Shown: positions 1 to 7,340 of the stretch, in pieces
How the letters are laid out: each line of letters starts with the position of its first letter
Position numbering within the stretch: the first letter of the stretch is position 1
Source: CAZAYB01 sp964489215
Lineage (GTDB): Bacteria > Planctomycetota > Phycisphaerae > Sedimentisphaerales > Anaerohalosphaeraceae
Length of the DNA: 13,477 nt
Assembly (NCBI GenBank): GCA_964489215.1
Contig: CAZAYB010000057.1
Span: 1 to 13,477, forward strand
Direction of reading: 5' to 3'
Program-made: the position numbers and the translations under genes
The notes under the pieces: model-generated
What the model saw: the letters and a program-made list of their open reading frames with translations, nothing else
Told to the model about the DNA's origin: nothing
Database searches by the model: none

Positions 1-938
1 ATGTTGGCGTGTTCAATTATCCGCTTGGAGCCTGTCTGCCGATTGACAGCTGGATAGATTTTATCACATGGTCGAACCATAAATTTGTAAAGGAAATGAA
101 CCTTGATGGTTTGTATCATGATTTCAGCTGGCCCAATACCTGTATTAATATCGATAAAGGTTTTGGTTATATAAGAGACGGCGAGGAAAGGCCGCTGTAC
201 TCAATCTTCGGCACGCGTGAACTTTACAAACGCACATATACAATGCTAAAGGAAAATGCCAAAGAAAAAGGTGTTCCATCATTGATGATCGCACATTCAT
301 CATCACCGATGGTAATACCTATTATCAGTTTTTGTGATGCATATATGGCTGGTGAAGAATACAACAGCAAGCTCACCGCAAAGGGCAGCTACATGGCGGC
401 TATTACTCTGGATGAATTCAGGACGAAATATATAGGGACTAATTTCGGCATCAGGCCGATGCTGCTACCTAACTTCAGGGGCGAAGGCCGGTATAAGAAG
501 GGCACAGGTGTTCAGGTCGGAGGTCTTGTGCTTTTGCATAATACTAATCTATGGGGTTCATATTCATGGTGTAACAGAGAAGAAATTTCAAATATAATGA
601 ACAAAGTTATGGAATTTGATATCCGAGATACTGAATTTTTGTCTTACTGGAAGAATGGAGACAAAATTAAAGGTCAGACAGATTTCATAAAGTGTTCAGC
701 TTATAAAAAAGTAGATGGTTCGATGCTTTTAGCAGTATTCAATGCTTCTCCTGAGAATAAAAATGTTGCAAAGCTTTCTATTGGGTCGAAAGGTCAATAT
801 AAAGTAAAAGAGATTCTCAGCGGCAAGGATGTTATTTTGGAAGATGGCTTTATAGACGTACAATTAGAACCTGAAAATCTTGCTCTTTATAGTTTAGAAG
901 AGATTTCCGGCGGATCTTATTCGCAATGGGATTATTGA
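1..938 (+). CDS. C-terminal part of a DUF6067/GH123-like glycoside hydrolase (5' end outside window)
   Basis: The frame is open to the left edge (codons begin at position 3), so the N-terminus is missing; a GTG at 9 is only an internal codon that could be mistaken for a start. About 311 residues remain. The visible part reads like the second half of a TIM-barrel glycosidase of the DUF6067 (GH123-like) type. It has a YPLGAC segment, then LDGLYHDFSWP (a strand-end acidic residue followed by W), then a REYYKR-like RELYKR helix, MIAHSSSP, an AGEEYN motif near the middle, and LDEFRTKYIGTNFGIRP followed by LLPNF. The last ~90 residues look like a small beta domain (AVFNASPENKN, LEPENLALYSL), as is common after glycosidase barrels. 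The AGEEYN glutamates and the aspartate of YHDFSW are candidate catalytic residues by position in the barrel, which is inference. Family assignment is from remembered motif patterns; the glycan is unknown. The gene ends 78 nt before the next one, across an assembly gap. Confidence 0.7.
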   Translation, partial: VGVFNYPLGACLPIDSWIDFITWSNHKFVKEMNLDGLYHDFSWPNTCINIDKGFGYIRDGEERPLYSIFGTRELYKRTYTMLKENAKEKGVPSLMIAHSSSPMVIPIISFCDAYMAGEEYNSKLTAKGSYMAAITLDEFRTKYIGTNFGIRPMLLPNFRGEGRYKKGTGVQVGGLVLLHNTNLWGSYSWCNREEISNIMNKVMEFDIRDTEFLSYWKNGDKIKGQTDFIKCSAYKKVDGSMLLAVFNASPENKNVAKLSIGSKGQYKVKEILSGKDVILEDGFIDVQLEPENLALYSLEEISGGSYSQWDY

Positions 939-960
939 TAGAATTTAATATTTAGTAAAG

Positions 961-970
961 NNNNNNNNNN
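961..970. other. Assembly gap (10 Ns) flanked by a duplicated octamer
   Basis: Ten Ns separate the DUF6067-like gene from the first oxidoreductase gene. The eight bases TAGTAAAG occur immediately before the gap (953-960) and again immediately after it (971-978). This is what results when two contigs with a short true overlap are scaffolded with a fixed-length spacer. The real distance may therefore be shorter than shown, and any promoter or terminator between the two genes cannot be judged. Confidence 0.95.
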
Positions 971-1016
971 TAGTAAAGCTTATGATTTTGAATTATAAAG
1001 TGGAAAGAGTCTTTTT

Positions 1017-2189
1017 ATGAAAAATGTAAATCTTGGTTTTATAGGCGCAGGAAGTTTTGTAAGTGCTCATCATTTGCTAACTGCTCGTGACTGTGATTTT
1101 ATTAATATTGCGGCAATTGCTGATATTAATGAAGAAGTTTTGAAAAAGCATTCGTCAAGGATGTCAGTTGGTTATACGACTACCGAATATAAAAAACTTT
1201 TGCGAGACTCTGATATTGATATTGTTGTTATTGGGACCAAGCAGGATATGCACGCTTCATTGATAATGGAAAGCCTTGAAGCGGGTAAATGGGTGTTTTG
1301 TGAAAAGCCTATGGCACAGACTGATGAGGAAGCAAAGGCTGTGGTTCAGGCTGAGCAGAATAATGAAGGTAAGCTTGCTATAGGGTTTAACCGCAGATTT
1401 GCCCCGGCTTATGCTCAGGCAAAGAGCCTGATGAAAAATATTAAAAAGCCGTGGTATTTGAATTATCGTTTAATGTATCCTAATCCGTTGAAGGAAGAGC
1501 CCGGAAACTATTACGCCGACCAGGCCCATATTCATTACGAAGGCTGCCATATACTTGATCTGATTTATTGGTTTTTCGAGCAATGGCCTGATAGAGTTTT
1601 TATGACAGGAAACAGATATTCAAATAATTGCTGTATTTTTGATTTTAGTGACGGCTCACAGGTTACTTTTATGTGCGGTTCGATGGGGTCCTATTGTTAC
1701 TGGAAAGAGTATATGGAACTTTTTGGAAGCTATGCCGCCATATCTGTCAGTGACTTTGTGGATATGAGAATTAGAGGATTCAAAGGCCGGTACGACAAAA
1801 TATTCGCACCATACCGAAATGAACACGCCGAGGAAATAAGACGCTTTGGTTTTGATTTTTATGAAGCCTATAAGGTGCAGCAAATTAAAGAAGAAAAAGA
1901 CGCAAAACCAATACACGATAAATATGGTATTATTATTGAGGATGTTAAAAGGCCGACGCCATTTGGTTTTGACGTTACTAAATATTCCAGGCAGGATGAA
2001 GATATTCATGCTTTTATACCGGATAAAGGTTGGAAAAATTCACTGGAAAGTTTTGCCAATTCTTATATGAACAATGCCGAGCCAGAAAATTGTAACGGTT
2101 TACAAGGAGCTTTAAATACTAAACTTGCTATGACGCTGCTTGATTCTTTAGAAAGAAAACAGGTTGTGGAATTTGACAGTAATTTTTAA
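1017..2189 (+). CDS. Gfo/Idh/MocA family NAD(P)-dependent oxidoreductase, long form
   Basis: A 390-residue predicted cytoplasmic sugar or polyol dehydrogenase. The N-terminal Rossmann fold has GFIGAGSFV at residues 7-15 (GxGxxV), then AIADIN as the end of the second strand. The family signature CEKPMA is at 95-100, with K97 the expected catalytic lysine. GFNRRFAP is at 123-130 and EGCHILD at 175-181, where H178 and D181 fit the family's substrate-binding His/Asp pair. It is about 55 residues longer than the next gene's product because of an insert around residues 255-330, before a DKGW motif that both proteins share. The ATG is preceded by a purine-rich GGAAAGAG at 1002-1009. It is the first gene after the assembly gap and 27 nt ahead of its paralogue. 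Family members typically oxidise a sugar hydroxyl, epimerise, or act in redox-assisted glycoside cleavage; which one applies here is unknown. Confidence 0.9.
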   Translation: MKNVNLGFIGAGSFVSAHHLLTARDCDFINIAAIADINEEVLKKHSSRMSVGYTTTEYKKLLRDSDIDIVVIGTKQDMHASLIMESLEAGKWVFCEKPMAQTDEEAKAVVQAEQNNEGKLAIGFNRRFAPAYAQAKSLMKNIKKPWYLNYRLMYPNPLKEEPGNYYADQAHIHYEGCHILDLIYWFFEQWPDRVFMTGNRYSNNCCIFDFSDGSQVTFMCGSMGSYCYWKEYMELFGSYAAISVSDFVDMRIRGFKGRYDKIFAPYRNEHAEEIRRFGFDFYEAYKVQQIKEEKDAKPIHDKYGIIIEDVKRPTPFGFDVTKYSRQDEDIHAFIPDKGWKNSLESFANSYMNNAEPENCNGLQGALNTKLAMTLLDSLERKQVVEFDSNF

Positions 2190-2216
2190 TTTTTACCAGA
2201 AAGGAATTTAAGAAAG

Positions 2217-3221
2217 ATGGACAAGATTAATATTGGAATAATTGGATGTGGAGCTTTCGCCAAAGCAATTCATATTCCGATTCTACAGGAGAACCCTAAG
2301 TTTCATATTTGTGCTGTAATGGATATTGACCAGGAAATTGCGAAAGAAACAGCTGATCAGACGAATGCGGAATATTTTTCCACAAAAGCAGATGAAGTTT
2401 TCAATGATGACAACATTAACACAGTAATAATAACCACAAGGCATGACAGTCATGCAGATTTAACTATTCGCGCCGCTAATGCCGGTAAAAATATTCTCTG
2501 TGAAAAGCCTATGGCTTTGAGTTCAAAAGAATGTAAAAATATCTATAAAGCGGTTGAAAAAAACAAAGTTAAATACACTGTGGGTTATAACAGAGGAATG
2601 GCTCCGCTTGCTACGAAAGCAAAATTAAAGCTGCAGAGTCTTTCGGCCAGGAAGTTAATTTACCACAGAATACAGGCGCCGTTTTCAGCTGATCACTGGA
2701 TGCATGATCCCAAAATAGGCGGCGGAAGATTTGTAGGAGAAGGCTGCCACATTTTTGATATGCTTTGTGAATTGATAGCTGAAGAGCCGGTAAGTGTTTA
2801 TGCTTCAGGCGGGATTTTCCTGGATAAGGAAAAAGTTGGAATTGCCGACAGCGGTATTGTAACATTAACTTTTGCGGATGGTTCTGTAGGAACTACGCTT
2901 GTCTCAAGTGCCGGATGTCCGACTTTCCCTAAAGAGGCCACCGAAATCTATTGTGATGGCAAAGTCATTCATATAGAAGACTTTAAGGAAATGACTTGTT
3001 ATGGTTTTAACGGCGAAGATAAGACGCATTTCGCTCTTGATGTTCAGGATAAAGGCTGGTCGATTGAGATTGACCAATTTGGAGATTCTATACTAAATGA
3101 TACTCCAAGCCCAAACGGTATCATACAAGCGGCCAAAGCAGCTGTTATAAGCTACAAGGTTCATGAGTCGATAGAAAAGAACTGTGTTATTAAGATAAAT
3201 AAAAAAGATTACGTATTTTAA
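2217..3221 (+). CDS. Gfo/Idh/MocA family NAD(P)-dependent oxidoreductase, standard length
   Basis: A 334-residue predicted cytoplasmic dehydrogenase, the usual family length. GIIGCGAFA at residues 7-15 is the dinucleotide-binding loop. CEKPMA is at 95-100 (K97 catalytic), GYNRGMAP at 123-130, and GGGRFVGEGCHIFD at 168-181 gives H178 and D181. These landmarks fall at exactly the same residue numbers as in the upstream oxidoreductase, so the two are close paralogues in the N-terminal half and diverge in the C-terminal alpha/beta domain, where this one lacks the insert. The ATG is preceded by AGAAAGGAA (2198-2206) with a 10-nt spacer. It sits 27 nt after the first and 17 nt before the third oxidoreductase, consistent with one transcript. 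The two may carry out successive oxidation and reduction at one sugar carbon, which is inference; the substrate is unknown. Confidence 0.92.
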   Translation: MDKINIGIIGCGAFAKAIHIPILQENPKFHICAVMDIDQEIAKETADQTNAEYFSTKADEVFNDDNINTVIITTRHDSHADLTIRAANAGKNILCEKPMALSSKECKNIYKAVEKNKVKYTVGYNRGMAPLATKAKLKLQSLSARKLIYHRIQAPFSADHWMHDPKIGGGRFVGEGCHIFDMLCELIAEEPVSVYASGGIFLDKEKVGIADSGIVTLTFADGSVGTTLVSSAGCPTFPKEATEIYCDGKVIHIEDFKEMTCYGFNGEDKTHFALDVQDKGWSIEIDQFGDSILNDTPSPNGIIQAAKAAVISYKVHESIEKNCVIKINKKDYVF

Positions 3222-3224
3222 TAT

Positions 3225-3230
3225 AAGGAG
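3225..3230 (+). promoter_or_regulatory. Shine-Dalgarno AAGGAG fixing the GTG start at 3239
   Basis: AAGGAG lies 8 nt before GTG at 3239, and there is no ATG between the upstream stop (3219-3221) and that GTG. This is the clearest ribosome binding site in the window and supports the non-ATG start. Confidence 0.8.
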
Positions 3231-3238
3231 AGTTTAAA

Positions 3239-4186
3239 GTGATTAAAATTGGAGTAGTAAACATTGATGTCTCACATCCTCTGGCTTTTTCGTATTATCT
3301 TCAAAAAGGCAACCGGGCAAGATATACCGCAGTTTATAATGACGGAATCAGGGGACAGGCCGAAATTGATGCTTTTATTAAAAAACACGGCTTAGAAAAG
3401 AAATGCGAAAGTATCGAAGAACTTGCCGATTCTGTAGACATTGGTTTCATTCAAAGCTGTAATTGGGACGATCATATTGACCAGGCAATGCCTTTCATCA
3501 AAGCCGGCAAGCCGGTTTTCATAGACAAACCAGTTGTCGGTAGTTTGGCAGATTGTGAGAAACTTGAAAAACTTGCCTCCGAAGGTGCTGTTATTCTAGG
3601 AAGTTCATCTTTGCGTTATTGCGAGGAAGTTCTGGATTTTGCGAAAAAAGATGAAGAAGAGATCGGTAAAATATTAAACGTTTTCGGTACTACCGGCGTT
3701 GACGAATTTAACTATGCTATCCATGTATTAGCGGCTATGGGTCCGATTATTAAGGAAAAGCCTGTGTCAAATACATTTGTGGGACGAACTACCCGTGATG
3801 AAAAAATCTGCGATACATATTATGCAAAATTTGAAAATGACATTACTGCAACTTATAACTCTTCTCAAGGGGTCTGGCAGCCGCACGAGTTTGTAATAAC
3901 AACCACCAAAAGCACATATCAGTTTAGAATTGACATTAATAAACTTTATGGCGCTTTGCTGGATAAGATTTGTGATTTTATTGAAAAGGGAGAAAACAAC
4001 CTGGCATCTGTTGAAGAACTGACAGATTCGATCAAAATTATGCTGGCCGGCAGAATCTCAAGACAGCAAGGCGGCGGGGAAGTTAAAATCGCCGATATAC
4101 CGGAAAATGATCCTGGTTTTGACGGCAAAGCTTTCGAAGAAGATTATGCTGTAAAAACACCAAAAGATATGTATCAGGCTAATTAA
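3239..4186 (+). CDS. Divergent Gfo/Idh/MocA-like oxidoreductase with altered nucleotide-binding loop
   Basis: A 315-residue protein, GTG start with AAGGAG 8 nt upstream. The fold assignment rests on MIKIGVVNID at the N-terminus, a DDHIDQAMPFIKAGKPVFIDKPV stretch around residues 77-99 that corresponds to the family's helix plus EKP motif, and a YAIHVLAAM segment at 159-167, where H162 may match the family histidine. Two features differ from the two genes upstream. The glycine-rich GxGxxG/A loop is replaced by VVNIDVSHP (residues 6-14), and the signature EKP is IDKP (D96, K97, P98). K97 is retained. It may bind its cofactor in a modified way or have lost redox activity. The stop is 1 nt before the next start, so it is probably translationally coupled to the deacetylase-like gene. 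Function within the sugar pathway is unknown. Confidence 0.8.
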   Translation: MIKIGVVNIDVSHPLAFSYYLQKGNRARYTAVYNDGIRGQAEIDAFIKKHGLEKKCESIEELADSVDIGFIQSCNWDDHIDQAMPFIKAGKPVFIDKPVVGSLADCEKLEKLASEGAVILGSSSLRYCEEVLDFAKKDEEEIGKILNVFGTTGVDEFNYAIHVLAAMGPIIKEKPVSNTFVGRTTRDEKICDTYYAKFENDITATYNSSQGVWQPHEFVITTTKSTYQFRIDINKLYGALLDKICDFIEKGENNLASVEELTDSIKIMLAGRISRQQGGGEVKIADIPENDPGFDGKAFEEDYAVKTPKDMYQAN

Positions 4187-4187
4187 A

Positions 4188-5189
4188 ATGATTCATATTG
4201 TTACAACATGGGATACAGAATCTCCTTGCCATAAGCTTTTTAAGAAGCAGGCTTGTTATCAAAGGGATTGGGTAGATGCATCTGGCATCATCATGGAAAC
4301 CTGCGAAAAATACAATATACCAGCTACATTTATGATTAATGTTGGTGAAATAGGTTACTGGTATAAAGAAAAGACATCGCCCGAATCAGTTATCCGCCAA
4401 ATGGTTTCCAGAGGGCATGACGCACAGGTGCATTTACACCCAGCCTGGGCATATTGGTGGTGTCAGGGAAATGAGCCTTACTATGATTGTGAAAATGATC
4501 CCTTCGATGACGGGTTGCGAAATTACCCTGTTGGAAACCCTGATAAGCCGTGGACGCAACGCTTTTTTATAAGAAAAGCTGTTGATATTTTAGAAAAAAT
4601 AACCGGCAAAGAATGTTTCTGTTATCGAGACAGTAACTATGATGTAAATGATTCAAGGCTTTTCTTTTCGTTATATCATGAGGGGATATTGTCGGACTGG
4701 AGTATGCAGAAAGGTTTCTTAAATAAAAATATCAGGCTCGACCCCGACATTGATGAGTTGCCGTGTATTGCTTTTTGGCCGGATTTGATTGAAGTTCGTA
4801 AAAAGTTTTCTAAATATAGTTGGCCGGTTCTGGAAGTGCCTAATACTGTTTTACCGGGTACAAATCTTAGATTTGATTTTCAGCAGCCATATAAGAGGTT
4901 AATTCAGGCATTTGATGAATGGTATAAAAAGGTGAAAGATGAAAAAGTCGCTATCTGTTCATTTTTAAATCATCAAAAAAGAGAAATCTACGATGCGGAT
5001 GTAACCAAGAAGCCATGGAAGCCGGCAGAAAAAAAAGTACTTGAAAACATGAACAACTTCTTTATTTATATTCAGGAAAACTATATTGACAAGAAGATGT
5101 CTGTAAAGTTTTCGTCCGCGTCGGATGCAACTAAGGAGTTTATTAAGCACAATCCTAAATTTGAAATACCGGAATGGATAGGAATTTAA
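4188..5189 (+). CDS. NodB/CE4-type polysaccharide-deacetylase-like protein, no signal peptide
   Basis: A 333-residue protein resembling the NodB-homology (CE4-like) fold. TTWDTE at residues 6-11 takes the place of the catalytic/metal TFDD motif (D9, E11). IPATFMI at 44-50 is the typical strand after the first helix. GHDAQVHLHPAW at 76-87 supplies metal-ligand candidates H82 and H84 (family motif H[ST]xxH, here H-x-H). CYRDSNYDVN at 145-154 matches the third motif, with R147 and Y151. The family removes acyl groups, usually N-acetyl from glycans. There is no signal peptide or membrane segment, so it should act in the cytoplasm on a small imported substrate rather than on a polymer. ATG starts 1 nt after the upstream stop with only a weak AGG upstream, suggesting coupled translation. 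Strict CE4 activity is not certain, because the motifs are the divergent type found in many uncharacterised relatives. Confidence 0.75.
   Translation: MIHIVTTWDTESPCHKLFKKQACYQRDWVDASGIIMETCEKYNIPATFMINVGEIGYWYKEKTSPESVIRQMVSRGHDAQVHLHPAWAYWWCQGNEPYYDCENDPFDDGLRNYPVGNPDKPWTQRFFIRKAVDILEKITGKECFCYRDSNYDVNDSRLFFSLYHEGILSDWSMQKGFLNKNIRLDPDIDELPCIAFWPDLIEVRKKFSKYSWPVLEVPNTVLPGTNLRFDFQQPYKRLIQAFDEWYKKVKDEKVAICSFLNHQKREIYDADVTKKPWKPAEKKVLENMNNFFIYIQENYIDKKMSVKFSSASDATKEFIKHNPKFEIPEWIGI
5180..5183 (+). promoter_or_regulatory. Shine-Dalgarno AGGA supporting the TTG start at 5191
   Basis: AGGA (within GGATAGGA, 5176-5183) lies 7 nt before TTG at 5191 and inside the end of the preceding gene. The next in-frame ATGs come far later, after conserved N-terminal residues of the UroD fold, so the TTG start is preferred. 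Confidence 0.6.
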
Positions 5190-5190
5190 A

Positions 5191-6228
5191 TTGAGTATTT
5201 TATCTTCAAAAGAACGAGTAATAAGAGCAATAGATCATAAAGAAGTCGATCGGCTTCCACGGGATTTTCATGCCGAGGCGGATGTATGGGAAAATCTATT
5301 TTCCCATTTTAGAACCAGGAAATTTACCGAAATTTATGACTACTTTAATGTTGATATGCAGCGGGTTGCTGTTACATACAAATCGCCTTATAAAGACGGG
5401 CGTAATATTTGGGGGATGAAATATGAAACCAAAGGTATTACAACTAATGTTGCGGTCCATCCGCTTGAAAATGCTGAAAGTGTTGATGATGTTTTAAATT
5501 TTGACTGGCCTGATCCCGATTGGGCAGACTATGACGCTTTTAAAAAGGCCGCATCAGATGCTCGCAAAACAGGCAGGGCCGTTTACGGCAGCAGTTGGGG
5601 CAGTATTTTCGGAGAATCCTATCGTTTAATGGGAATGGATAATTTCATGATGGCTTTGGCAATGAAGCCGGAAATCGTTGCAGAGGTGATACGTAAAGTT
5701 ACTGATTTCTTTATGGAAGTCGATCGAAGGATTTTTGAGACATGTGACGGTTTGTTGGATATCAGCTATCACGGCAACGATTTCGGCAGTCAAAGAGGCC
5801 TGCTATTCAGTAAAGATATGTTTAAGCAGTTTTTCAAGGGAAACATAAAAAGACTGGTAACACAGGCCAGGCAATACGGTTTGAAAAGCATGTACCATTC
5901 ATGCGGTGCGATAAGTGAAGTAATTGATGATTTGATAGATTCAGGTGTGCAGGCTGTCGATCCAATACAGTATGCCGCTCGAGGTATGGAGCCTGAAAAA
6001 CTTAAAAGGCAATTTGGCAAAAGAATTTGTTTTCATGGCGGTATAAGTATGCAGGAAATTTTACCTTTTGCGTCACAGGGAGGTGTTGCTAAGCATGTAA
6101 AAGAAGTATGTGAAATAATGAAACCCGGTTCAGGCTACATCTTCAGCCCTGATCAAAATTTTACTTCTGACATACCATTGCATAATATTTTTGCCATGTA
6201 CGAAACTATGGATAAAGAAAAGTTATAA
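5191..6228 (+). CDS. Uroporphyrinogen decarboxylase (UroD)-fold protein, MtaA-like putative methyltransferase
   Basis: A 345-residue protein of the URO-D superfamily, TTG start. The N-terminus has the superfamily pattern ERVIRAIDHKEVDRLPRDF (residues 8-26). The Arg-containing MRQAGR segment expected of true HemE is absent, which argues against a haem-pathway decarboxylase. YHSCGAI gives H236 and C238, the H-x-C zinc-ligand motif of MtaA/MtbA-type methyltransferases that carry methyl groups from a corrinoid protein to a thiol. FHGGIS (H282) occupies the position where those enzymes have a following strand. The nearest gene with a related theme is the MttB-like methyltransferase about 1.2 kb downstream. 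MtaA-like activity is therefore plausible but unproven; many UroD-like genes in this kind of bacterium have no known function. It starts 1 nt after the deacetylase-like gene and ends 2 nt before the GNAT gene. Confidence 0.85.
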   Translation: MSILSSKERVIRAIDHKEVDRLPRDFHAEADVWENLFSHFRTRKFTEIYDYFNVDMQRVAVTYKSPYKDGRNIWGMKYETKGITTNVAVHPLENAESVDDVLNFDWPDPDWADYDAFKKAASDARKTGRAVYGSSWGSIFGESYRLMGMDNFMMALAMKPEIVAEVIRKVTDFFMEVDRRIFETCDGLLDISYHGNDFGSQRGLLFSKDMFKQFFKGNIKRLVTQARQYGLKSMYHSCGAISEVIDDLIDSGVQAVDPIQYAARGMEPEKLKRQFGKRICFHGGISMQEILPFASQGGVAKHVKEVCEIMKPGSGYIFSPDQNFTSDIPLHNIFAMYETMDKEKL

Positions 6229-6230
6229 TT

Positions 6231-6707
6231 ATGGAAATAAAAATTAGAAGATACAAAGCAGCCGATGACCGTAGAATCGCTGAAATAACTAAATCAGCAT
6301 GGCCAGAAGTTACCCTGTGGAAAATTATTGAAGATAAATACGGCAAGCGGGGTGGAAAAGATTGGTGGCATTATAAAATTGAGCCTCTGCTGAATTTTGC
6401 AAAATCCAACCCCGATCAAGTTATCATTGCTGAAGTTAACGGCCTCGCTGCGGGATATGCGAAGTATATAATTGACAATAATAGTTTGATTGGAACCGTG
6501 GCTGACAATGCGGTAGATCCGGAATATGGAGGCAAAGGAATCGGTTCTTTAATGCACAAAGAGGTTCTTAACTCAATGAAAAAAGCGGGCATGCAAGTTG
6601 CCAAAGTCGGCACCTTTGAGCATCAGAAACCGGCCAGGAAGATGTATGAAAAGCATGGTTTCAAGCAAGTCTGTAAAGAAGTTATATACCTTAAATCGCT
6701 GGTATAA
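6231..6707 (+). CDS. GNAT family N-acetyltransferase
   Basis: A 158-residue protein of ordinary GNAT length. Motif A is VDPEYGGKGIGSLMHKEVL (residues 95-113); its GGKGIG (100-105) is the acetyl-CoA pyrophosphate-binding loop of the R/Q-x-x-G-x-G/A type. Motif B is KPARKMYEKHGF (133-144), the usual A..MYEK.GF helix and strand. The middle region carries a WWHYKIEPLL stretch that is not general to the family and may contact substrate. It would transfer acetyl from acetyl-CoA to an amine in the cytoplasm. ATG follows the UroD-like stop by 2 nt without a strong ribosome binding site, so expression probably depends on coupling. Lying two genes after a deacetylase-like gene, it might act on the same amino group in the opposite direction, but that is speculation. 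The substrate cannot be inferred. Confidence 0.88.
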   Translation: MEIKIRRYKAADDRRIAEITKSAWPEVTLWKIIEDKYGKRGGKDWWHYKIEPLLNFAKSNPDQVIIAEVNGLAAGYAKYIIDNNSLIGTVADNAVDPEYGGKGIGSLMHKEVLNSMKKAGMQVAKVGTFEHQKPARKMYEKHGFKQVCKEVIYLKSLV

Positions 6708-6719
6708 GGATTAAATATA

Positions 6720-7271
6720 ATGCTGAAAAATAAAGACAAGGTACCTATTTCTACATGTTTCTATCATTTTGGTGAATTGATTGTTCCCCCTAATACGGGC
6801 GATCCGATAGCAGACAAGACTCAAAAATGTCTTGTTGGAAGTTTTAAAGGAAAAGGTACCATGGATTCATTGGCATTTAGGACGGATTATTTTGGCGTTT
6901 GGTTTGGTTATCAGATAGATGATTATCCTCTGGTAGTTGCGCATAATGGAGATTGCATCCAGAATATGGGTTTGATTGGAGCTGCAGGAGCCAATATGTC
7001 ATATTACCTGCCATATTATAACGGTCCAAATGATCTTGCTTTGGCTTGTAATCAAAAAATGCCCTTTAACAAAACCTTAAAGATATGGATGGGCAATTCA
7101 CATTTCGAAGAAGAAAAAAAATGTATTGGTCTGCATTTATATGTTACTGGCTGGGATGTCGAACCTTGTCTGGGAAATCTTTTAGATTGGAATCTCGATC
7201 TTTCAGAAAGACATCCCAATACATATGTTTCCGGTGAAACAATTAAATTGCACAAGTTCAAGAACGAATAA
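6720..7271 (+). CDS. Hypothetical protein, 183 aa, probable beta-rich cytoplasmic protein
   Basis: I do not recognise this protein. It has no signal peptide or membrane segment. The start at 6720 is supported by AAGGA at 6706-6710 with a 9-nt spacer, overlapping the GNAT stop. The sequence looks like alternating beta strands with many aromatic residues and glycines: GSFKGKGTMDSLAF near residue 41, DYFGVWFGYQIDDYPLVV near 57-74, SYYLPYYNGP near 100, and LHLYVTGWDVEP near 139-150. There are five cysteines with no obvious paired CxxC. The GKGT...W pattern loosely recalls beta-sandwich carbohydrate-binding or GH172/DUF2961-type domains, but I cannot support that assignment. It closes the first tight gene cluster, 12 nt after the GNAT gene, and is followed by a 140-bp spacer, so it is presumably co-expressed with the sugar genes. 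Confidence 0.7.
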   Translation: MLKNKDKVPISTCFYHFGELIVPPNTGDPIADKTQKCLVGSFKGKGTMDSLAFRTDYFGVWFGYQIDDYPLVVAHNGDCIQNMGLIGAAGANMSYYLPYYNGPNDLALACNQKMPFNKTLKIWMGNSHFEEEKKCIGLHLYVTGWDVEPCLGNLLDWNLDLSERHPNTYVSGETIKLHKFKNE

Positions 7272-7282
7272 ATATGCTTTTT

Positions 7283-7306
7283 CAAATCATTTTTGAATTT
7301 GCTTTT
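7283..7306 (+). terminator. Weak AT-rich hairpin followed by CTTTT, possible end of first gene cluster
   Basis: CAAATCA (7283-7289) can pair with TG-A-ATTTG (7294-7301, one bulged A) around a TTTT loop, followed by CTTTT (7302-7306), 11 nt after the stop of the hypothetical gene. The stem is AT-rich and short, so it would be a poor intrinsic terminator. Listed because it is the only stem-plus-T-run between the two gene blocks. Confidence 0.25.
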
Positions 7307-7314
7307 AACTACCA

Positions 7315-7328
7315 TTAGACATATCTAA
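7315..7328. repeat. 14-bp imperfect palindrome in spacer before mttB-like gene
   Basis: TTAGACATATCTAA is a palindrome with one mismatched pair (six of seven pairs match). It lies just upstream of a possible promoter, where an operator could sit. In AT-rich DNA such a sequence can occur by chance. Confidence 0.3.
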
Positions 7329-7340
7329 CGGCTATTTATT

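Noticed and set aside
994..999. TATAAA just after the assembly gap as a -10 box for the oxidoreductase cluster
   Set aside because: Transcription would begin around 1006, inside or after the ribosome binding site at 1002-1009, and no -35 element can be checked reliably so close to the Ns.
1656..2009. 117-residue open frame on the minus strand inside the first oxidoreductase gene
   Set aside because: It is antisense to a gene with clear family motifs throughout, is low in charge diversity and rich in I/F as expected of a shadow, and has no ribosome binding site.
5191..6228. Annotation of the UroD-fold gene as hemE (uroporphyrinogen decarboxylase of haem synthesis)
   Set aside because: The MRQAGR-type N-terminal motif needed by HemE is absent, an MtaA-like H-x-C motif is present, and no haem genes are nearby.
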